Shown: positions 1 to 3,692 of the stretch, one piece after another
Layout of the letters: each line of letters opens with the position of its first letter
Position numbering within the stretch: the stretch's first letter is position 1
Made by a program: the position numbers and the translations under genes
Assembly: GCA_029934755.1 (NCBI GenBank)
Contig: JAOZLQ010000116.1
Span: forward strand, 1 to 7,380
Length of the DNA stretch: 7,380 nucleotides
Direction: 5' to 3'
Source of the DNA: Desulfuromusa sp.
GTDB lineage: Bacteria; Desulfobacterota; Desulfuromonadia; Desulfuromonadales; Geopsychrobacteraceae
The notes under the pieces: generated by a model
What the model was told of the DNA's origin: nothing
The model's database searches: none
Seen by the model: only the letters and a program-made list of their open reading frames with translations

Positions 1-699
1 ACGCTGAAACGCTATCAGGAGAAGCTGACGACCTATCAGCAGCAATTGGAAGAGTGGTTAAAAGATCAAGCCTCTCCCGAAATTCTGGAACAGCAGAAAG
101 AACTGAAGAAAAAGCAGAAAATTGCTTATGTTGTGGAAGATATCGAAGATTTGATTGATGAATCCAGTGAAGGAGCCTTGCGGGTTCGAGATATTGTCCA
201 GAACCTGAAAAGTTTTTCCCGGGTTGATCAGACTGAATTCACTCGGGCCGACATCAATGAATGTCTGGAAAGTACTCTGGCCATTGCCATGAACGAGATC
301 AAGTATAAAGCCAGCGTGGAAAAAGATTTTGGCGAGTTACCATTACTCCCCTGCTATCCGCAGCAACTGAACCAGGTTTTTCTGAATATCCTGGTGAATG
401 CCGCTCAGGCGATTGAGGAAAAAGGGGAGATCAAAATCAAAACTTGGGCTGAGAATGAACATGTTATCATTACCATCAGCGATAATGGTTCCGGCATTCC
501 AGAAGATATTCGGGAAAAAATATTCGAACCATTTTTCACCACAAAAGATGTCGGCCAAGGAACAGGTCTTGGAATGAGCATCTCTTATGACATTATCAAA
601 GAGCACCAAGGACAGATAAAAGTAGACAGCAAGACAGGTCAAGGGACGACTTTTACTATCGAGTTACCTCTTGATCGGGAGGGAGAAAATAATGGCTGA
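1..699 (+). CDS. Sensor histidine kinase, C-terminal part (5' end outside window)
   Basis: The reading frame is open from base 1, so the gene starts upstream and an internal TTG at 46 is not the start. The visible 232 residues hold the end of a dimerisation region and a complete HATPase_c domain. Its landmarks are an N box (LNILVNAAQAI, asparagine codon at 397), the G1 motif DNGSGIP, the FEPFFTTK segment and the G2 motif GTGLGMS. The first residues (TLKRYQEKL) are followed by a charged helical insert of about 40 residues. In kinases of this kind the phosphorylated histidine (HEINNP-type H box) usually lies shortly before such a segment, so it is probably just outside the window. The protein should autophosphorylate and pass phosphate to a receiver. 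The next gene overlaps its stop codon, so that regulator is the likely partner. The sensor part and the signal cannot be seen. Confidence 0.93.
   Translation, partial: TLKRYQEKLTTYQQQLEEWLKDQASPEILEQQKELKKKQKIAYVVEDIEDLIDESSEGALRVRDIVQNLKSFSRVDQTEFTRADINECLESTLAIAMNEIKYKASVEKDFGELPLLPCYPQQLNQVFLNILVNAAQAIEEKGEIKIKTWAENEHVIITISDNGSGIPEDIREKIFEPFFTTKDVGQGTGLGMSISYDIIKEHQGQIKVDSKTGQGTTFTIELPLDREGENNG
678..685 (+). promoter_or_regulatory. Ribosome-binding site inside the kinase gene
   Basis: GGAGGGAG lies 6 bases before the ATG at 692 and inside the last codons of the kinase gene. It decides the start of the response regulator at 692 in preference to the in-frame TTG at 671. The arrangement suggests translational coupling of the two genes. 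Confidence 0.75.
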
Positions 700-1510
700 C
701 CAGATCAAAATTCTCTGTGTAGATGATGAAAGAAATGTTCTTAAATCTCTCAGACGTTTATTTATGGATGAAGACGATTACGAAATTCTGGTTGCTGAGT
801 CCGGAGCAGAAGGCTTGGAAGTTCTGGAAGAAGAAGGTGACATTCGCATGGTAATTTCCGATTATCGGATGCCAGAGATGACCGGTGTTGAATTTCTACA
901 TCAGGTGAATGAAAAATGGCCGGAAACGATGCGAATTGTGCTGTCTGGTTATGCTGACACTGCTGCGGTGGTAGAAGCAATCAACGAAGGGCAGATCTAT
1001 AAATTCATCCCTAAACCATGGAATGATGAAGAGTTGCTATCCAACATCTCTGCAGCACTGCAACATCAAGAAATGCGCTGGGAAATTAAAACGCTCAACG
1101 ATGAGTTGCAAAAGAAAAATGCTGAGTTGCAAACAGTTAACGATAATCTGGAAAATATAGTGGCAAAACGGACTGAAGCTCTGGATCTTCGTAACCGGGT
1201 CTTGCAGGTTTCTCAAGGGGTATTGGATGCTCTTCCTGTGGTGGTTTTCGGTATTGATACGGAGCAGATGATTGTCAGTTGTAACGAATATGCTCAAGAC
1301 TTGTTCCCATATGGTGGGATCGGCCCGTTGGGAAATGACCGACAGGAGGTTTTTCCGCCTGAAATCAATAAATTGATCGATCAACTGGAACATGAGAGAA
1401 CGCCAAAAGCAATGATTGAACTGCATAAACAAAAGTTTCGTGGTGAGGTCAGACATCTTCATGAAACTCTTTCGCAGGGAATTGTTCTGGTGCTGATACC
1501 TGAGGGTTGA
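692..1510 (+). CDS. Response regulator: receiver, coiled coil, PAS-like domain
   Basis: This 272-residue protein starts at ATG 692, behind a strong ribosome-binding site and overlapping the kinase stop by 8 bases. Residues 5-125 form a receiver domain with the acidic pair D11/D12, phospho-acceptor D57 (SDYRMPEMTG), switch residue S85 (LSGYAD) and conserved K108 (IPKPW). Residues 128-165 are a heptad-rich coiled coil (LNDELQKKNAELQTVNDNLE). Residues about 175-270 look like a PAS domain (VLDALPVVVFGID...NEYAQDLF). No DNA-binding, cyclase or phosphodiesterase output follows. It may work as a phospho-relay or adaptor that dimerises through the coiled coil and relays phosphorylation to the PAS domain or to a partner protein. 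Its receiver closely resembles that of the HD-GYP regulator downstream. The receiver call is firm; the PAS call is moderate and rests on weak motif similarity. Confidence 0.93.
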   Translation: MADQIKILCVDDERNVLKSLRRLFMDEDDYEILVAESGAEGLEVLEEEGDIRMVISDYRMPEMTGVEFLHQVNEKWPETMRIVLSGYADTAAVVEAINEGQIYKFIPKPWNDEELLSNISAALQHQEMRWEIKTLNDELQKKNAELQTVNDNLENIVAKRTEALDLRNRVLQVSQGVLDALPVVVFGIDTEQMIVSCNEYAQDLFPYGGIGPLGNDRQEVFPPEINKLIDQLEHERTPKAMIELHKQKFRGEVRHLHETLSQGIVLVLIPEG

Positions 1511-1521
1511 TGGTGTTGCTT

Positions 1522-1631
1522 CCCCCCTCTCCCCGACCCTCTCCCACCAAGGGGAGAGGGAGAAAAACTGGGGCAACCGGGAGCATAGGGTTTTAACTCC
1601 CCTCCCTTTATAGGAGGGGCTGGGGGAGGGC
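1522..1631 (+). repeat. GC-rich double-hairpin repeat, copy 1 (A1 + B1)
   Basis: This composite palindromic element fills most of the gap between the response regulator and the DUF559 gene. Hairpin A has stem CCCTCTCCC (1537-1545) and GGGAGAGGG (1552-1560) with a 6-base loop, preceded by a C-rich tail. A linker of 34 bases follows. Hairpin B has stem CCCCTCC (1599-1605) and GGAGGGG (1613-1619), followed by a G-rich tail GGGGGAGGG at 1622-1630. The 5' C-rich tail and 3' G-rich tail are nearly complementary, so the whole element could close into a two-armed structure like a REP pair (BIME). No T-run follows either hairpin, so it is not a standard intrinsic terminator on this strand. Confidence 0.88.
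1622..1630 (+). promoter_or_regulatory. Repeat-derived ribosome-binding site of the DUF559 gene
   Basis: The G-rich 3' tail of repeat copy 1 (GGGGGAGGG) contains GGAGG about 6 bases before the TTG at 1636. It is the only Shine-Dalgarno-like sequence there and supports TTG as the start. The repeat therefore appears to provide the translation signal of the gene next to it. Confidence 0.55.
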
Positions 1632-1635
1632 AAAA

Positions 1636-2025
1636 TTGGAAGGAATAAAGCTCACTGCAACAGCACGAGAACTCAGAAAAGCTTCAACTGATGCCGAGCA
1701 CCGTCTTTGGCACCATCTGCGTGCGAAGCAGTTAGAAGGATTAAAATTTCGTCGGCAGGAGCAGATTGGTCGATTTATCGTAGATTTTGTTTGTTACGAA
1801 AAATTGTTAATTATTGAAGCTGACGGTGGGCAGCATGCCGTCGAACTTGAAAAGGATGAAAAACGGACACTCTGGCTGAAGTCTCAAGGGTTTCACGTAC
1901 TGCGATTCTGGAACCATGACATTTTAACGAATACTGACGGGGTGCTGGAAGTTATTTGGAGATATTGTTGTGACTCCCCCCTCTCCCCAACCCTCTCCCA
2001 CGAGGGGAGAGGGAGAAAAATCTGA
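1636..2025 (+). CDS. DUF559 (VSR-like fold) endonuclease-domain protein
   Basis: This 129-residue protein matches the small DUF559 family by pattern: ARELRKASTDAEHRLWHHLR at the N-terminus, then FRRQEQIGRFIVDFVC (residues 38-53), LLIIEADGGQH (57-67) and GFHVLRFWNHDIL. D50, E61 and D63 sit where a PD-(D/E)XK nuclease of the VSR type has its metal ligands, so the active site looks intact. The family is usually annotated as putative endonuclease; no biological role is established to my knowledge. The frame has no ATG near the N-terminus, and the start is TTG with a ribosome-binding site supplied by repeat copy 1. Residues about 114-127 (PLSPTLSHEGRG) are encoded by hairpin A of repeat copy 2, so the family core ends near residue 113. 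The gene splits an otherwise coherent signalling cluster and looks like an insertion with its flanking repeats. Confidence 0.87.
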   Translation: MEGIKLTATARELRKASTDAEHRLWHHLRAKQLEGLKFRRQEQIGRFIVDFVCYEKLLIIEADGGQHAVELEKDEKRTLWLKSQGFHVLRFWNHDILTNTDGVLEVIWRYCCDSPLSPTLSHEGRGRKI

Positions 2026-2075
2026 AGTGACCAGAGTTATCGGGTTCTTGCTCCCCTCCCTTTATGGGAGGGGCT
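1974..2075 (+). repeat. GC-rich double-hairpin repeat, copy 2 (A2 + truncated B2)
   Basis: This is a direct repeat of copy 1. Hairpin A2 has stem CCCTCTCCC (1991-1999) and GGGAGAGGG (2005-2013) and lies inside the DUF559 coding frame. The linker holds the stop codon at 2023. Hairpin B2 has a perfect 8-bp stem, CCCCTCCC (2053-2060) and GGGAGGGG (2066-2073), around the loop TTTAT. Unlike copies 1 and 3 it lacks the G-rich 3' tail; the similarity stops at about 2075 and unrelated sequence begins. Confidence 0.88.
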
Positions 2076-2138
2076 TGAAGTGGTTCAATAAATCCGGACA
2101 CCAACTAAGGTGATATATTGCCACTGAAAGAGACAAGC
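2076..2138 (+). other. Short unrelated insert between repeat copies, possible IS-end remnant
   Basis: These 63 bases interrupt the repeat array exactly where the tail of B2 and the A hairpin of the next copy should be. The segment begins with TGAAGTGGTTCAATAAATCC when read from 2076 and contains CCGGACACC. That style resembles the terminal repeats of some IS3-family elements, but this is an impression from memory and no transposase is present. TATATT at 2114-2119 could be a -10 box but has no convincing -35 partner. Confidence 0.3.
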
Positions 2139-2201
2139 TGACGTAACCAGGCTTATCGAGTTCTTGCTCCCCTCCCTTTATGGGAGGGGCTGGGGGAGGG
2201 C
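2139..2201 (+). repeat. GC-rich repeat, copy 3 (linker + B3 only)
   Basis: This partial copy lacks hairpin A. Bases 2139-2191 match 2023-2075 with about 5 differences in 53 positions, so linker and hairpin B were duplicated together. Hairpin B3 is CCCCTCCC (2169-2176) and GGGAGGGG (2182-2189) with loop TTTAT, followed by the full tail TGGGGGAGGGC that copy 2 has lost. It ends 19 bases before the start codon of the HD-GYP gene and so lies in its 5' leader. Confidence 0.88.
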
Positions 2202-2207
2202 GAAAGT

Positions 2208-2213
2208 AAAGGA
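2208..2213 (+). promoter_or_regulatory. Ribosome-binding site of the HD-GYP regulator
   Basis: AAAGGA ends 7 bases before ATG 2221. It fixes the start there and excludes the in-frame TTG at 2164, whose reading would run through the hairpin of repeat copy 3. Confidence 0.65.
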
Positions 2214-2220
2214 AAAATAT

Positions 2221-3558
2221 ATGAGCGAAATCGATACTGAAAATGAAGAACTTAAAATTCTTCTGGTTGATGACGAAGTCAATATCACCAAGGCGTTGCG
2301 CCGTTTATTGATGGATGTCGATCAGTATGACATTTATACGGCAATCTCCGGCAAAGATGGCTTGGAAGTGCTGGCTGATGAACCTGATATCGGAGTCATT
2401 ATCTCTGACCAGCGGATGCCGGAAATGACCGGGGTTGAGTTTCTCCAAGAAGCTCGTGAGATCGTTCCGGATGCGGTACGGATCTTGTTGACCGGCTACG
2501 CCGATATTGAAGCATCAATTGCTGCTATCAATGAAGGGGCAGTATTTCGCTATTTAACCAAACCCTGGGATGACGAGACTTTACTCAAATCGATTGCCGA
2601 AGCAGCTCAAAGTTATTTGCTGGTTGCAGAAAATAAACGTTTAAATGCACTGGTGCAGAAACAAAAAAAGGATCTACACGAATGGAATAATCGGCTTAAA
2701 CAACGAGTTCTAGATCAAACATCGCAAATTCGGAATAAAGGTGATGAATTAGCACTCAGTAATCAGCAGCTTCGGGGGAGTTTTAACGAGACAATTGAAT
2801 CCCTTGCGGGTTTGATTGAAATGCGCGATCGGAAATCACCTGGCCACAGTCGTAACGTTGCCGAATTGGTGACAATCATGGCCGAAAAATTGAATTTATC
2901 GCAAGAGGAGAAAAATCAGTTACGTTCTGCGGGGCTGTTGCACGATATTGGTAAAATCGCGATGTCAGATAATCTGCTTGGAAAATCAACATCAAATATG
3001 AACAGTAAAGAATTACACGAATATCAGAATCATGTGATTCGTGGTCAGGCTGCTATCAATATGGTTCCCGCCCTACACGACATCGGCGTGCTGATCCGTC
3101 ATCATCATGAACGCTTTGATGGCCAAGGGTTCCCGGACAAATTGAAAGGAAAGGCAATCCCCTTAGGTGCTCGGATAATTTGTGCCGCCGATATGCTTGA
3201 ACGTAAGCTGAGTCAAGTTCCGGAGTCTGATGCATGTGCTTCTGCCCTGCAGGAGCTGGAAACCGAATGGGGAAAATCTCTGGACCCAGGGTTGCGAATG
3301 GTTCTGGAAGAAGGAGCCCTAGAAGTTTACAGCTATCTGGATATTTCTACCAATATTCTCGAAAAGAAAGTTTCTCCCAAAGGACTGGAAGCAGGAATGC
3401 AACTACAACATGATCTATTCAGTGGAACTGGGGTGCTGCTATTAAAACAGGGAACTGTTTTTGATGAGAACGCCATTGCGGCAGTGAAACGATGCTTTAT
3501 GATTGATCCTTTTGAACAGGATATTTGTGTGTTGTTGAAGGATGATGAATCTGAGTAA
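2221..3558 (+). CDS. Response regulator with HD-GYP domain (predicted cyclic-di-GMP phosphodiesterase)
   Basis: This 445-residue protein has the RpfG-like layout. Residues 11-130 are a receiver with D17/D18, phospho-acceptor D63 (SDQRMPEMTG), T91 (LTGYAD) and K114 (LTKPW). Residues about 132-185 are a coiled-coil linker. The HD-GYP domain spans about 188-350, with IEMRDRKSPGHS (E200, H209), HDIGK (H241/D242), NH (H271), HHERFDG (H295/H296) and AAD (D324). The expected metal ligands are therefore present. The signature GYP triplet is GFP (303-305), and the usual DAMTS-RPYR-like segment after D324 is replaced by an unrelated sequence. A C-terminal module (about 360-445; LEAGMQLQHDL..GTGVLLLKQGTVF) resembles the GMVL-type tail found on many HD-domain regulators. 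Phosphorylation, probably by the kinase at 1-699, should control hydrolysis of cyclic-di-GMP in the cytoplasm. Activity is inferred from family knowledge. Confidence 0.94.
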   Translation: MSEIDTENEELKILLVDDEVNITKALRRLLMDVDQYDIYTAISGKDGLEVLADEPDIGVIISDQRMPEMTGVEFLQEAREIVPDAVRILLTGYADIEASIAAINEGAVFRYLTKPWDDETLLKSIAEAAQSYLLVAENKRLNALVQKQKKDLHEWNNRLKQRVLDQTSQIRNKGDELALSNQQLRGSFNETIESLAGLIEMRDRKSPGHSRNVAELVTIMAEKLNLSQEEKNQLRSAGLLHDIGKIAMSDNLLGKSTSNMNSKELHEYQNHVIRGQAAINMVPALHDIGVLIRHHHERFDGQGFPDKLKGKAIPLGARIICAADMLERKLSQVPESDACASALQELETEWGKSLDPGLRMVLEEGALEVYSYLDISTNILEKKVSPKGLEAGMQLQHDLFSGTGVLLLKQGTVFDENAIAAVKRCFMIDPFEQDICVLLKDDESE

Positions 3559-3568
3559 AGGATTTTCA

Positions 3569-3674
3569 CCCTCCCCCAACCCCTCCCATAAAGGGAGGGG
3601 AGTTAGTACCCTGTAAACATGATTACTTCAGGTTGTCTCCCTCTCCCCTTGTGGGAGAGGGTCGGGGTGAGGGG
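3569..3674 (-). repeat. GC-rich double-hairpin repeat, copy 4, inverted (B4 + A4)
   Basis: The reverse complement of this gap matches copies 1 and 2 along its whole length, including the linker. Hairpin B4 is CCCCTCCC (3580-3587) and GGGAGGGG (3593-3600) around ATAAA. Hairpin A4 is CCCTCTCCC (3639-3647) and GGGAGAGGG (3653-3661) around CTTGT. The G-rich tail of B appears as CCCTCCCCC just before 3580. It lies in the 134-base gap between the HD-GYP regulator and the hybrid kinase. No T-run follows, so a termination role on the + strand is uncertain. Confidence 0.88.
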
Positions 3675-3680
3675 AACAAG

Positions 3681-3685
3681 AAGGA
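3681..3685 (+). promoter_or_regulatory. Ribosome-binding site of the hybrid kinase
   Basis: AAGGA lies 7 bases before ATG 3693. It supports that start over an in-frame upstream start at 3633, which would add a peptide translated from repeat copy 4 (PSPLVGEGRGEG) in front of the signal peptide. Confidence 0.65.
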
Positions 3686-3692
3686 TCACCCT

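Noticed and set aside
1537..1619. Repeat hairpins as intrinsic terminators
   Set aside because: The stems are strong, but no T-run follows on the + strand, and the copies occur in both orientations and inside a coding frame. They fit a dispersed repeat better.
1037..1633. Antisense reading frame of 198 codons on the - strand
   Set aside because: It lies over the response regulator gene and begins inside the repeat, with low-complexity peptide from the hairpins. It has no recognisable domain and no ribosome-binding site.
1974..2201. CRISPR array
   Set aside because: The copies are few, differ in length and completeness, have no regular unique spacers, and no cas genes are nearby.
2164..2220. 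Upstream TTG start for the HD-GYP regulator
   Set aside because: The added residues are a translation of repeat hairpin B3. ATG 2221 has AAAGGA at proper spacing, and the protein then starts just before the receiver, as expected.
3633..3692. Upstream in-frame start for the hybrid kinase
   Set aside because: It would add 20 residues translated from repeat copy 4 ahead of a good signal peptide. ATG 3693 has its own ribosome-binding site.
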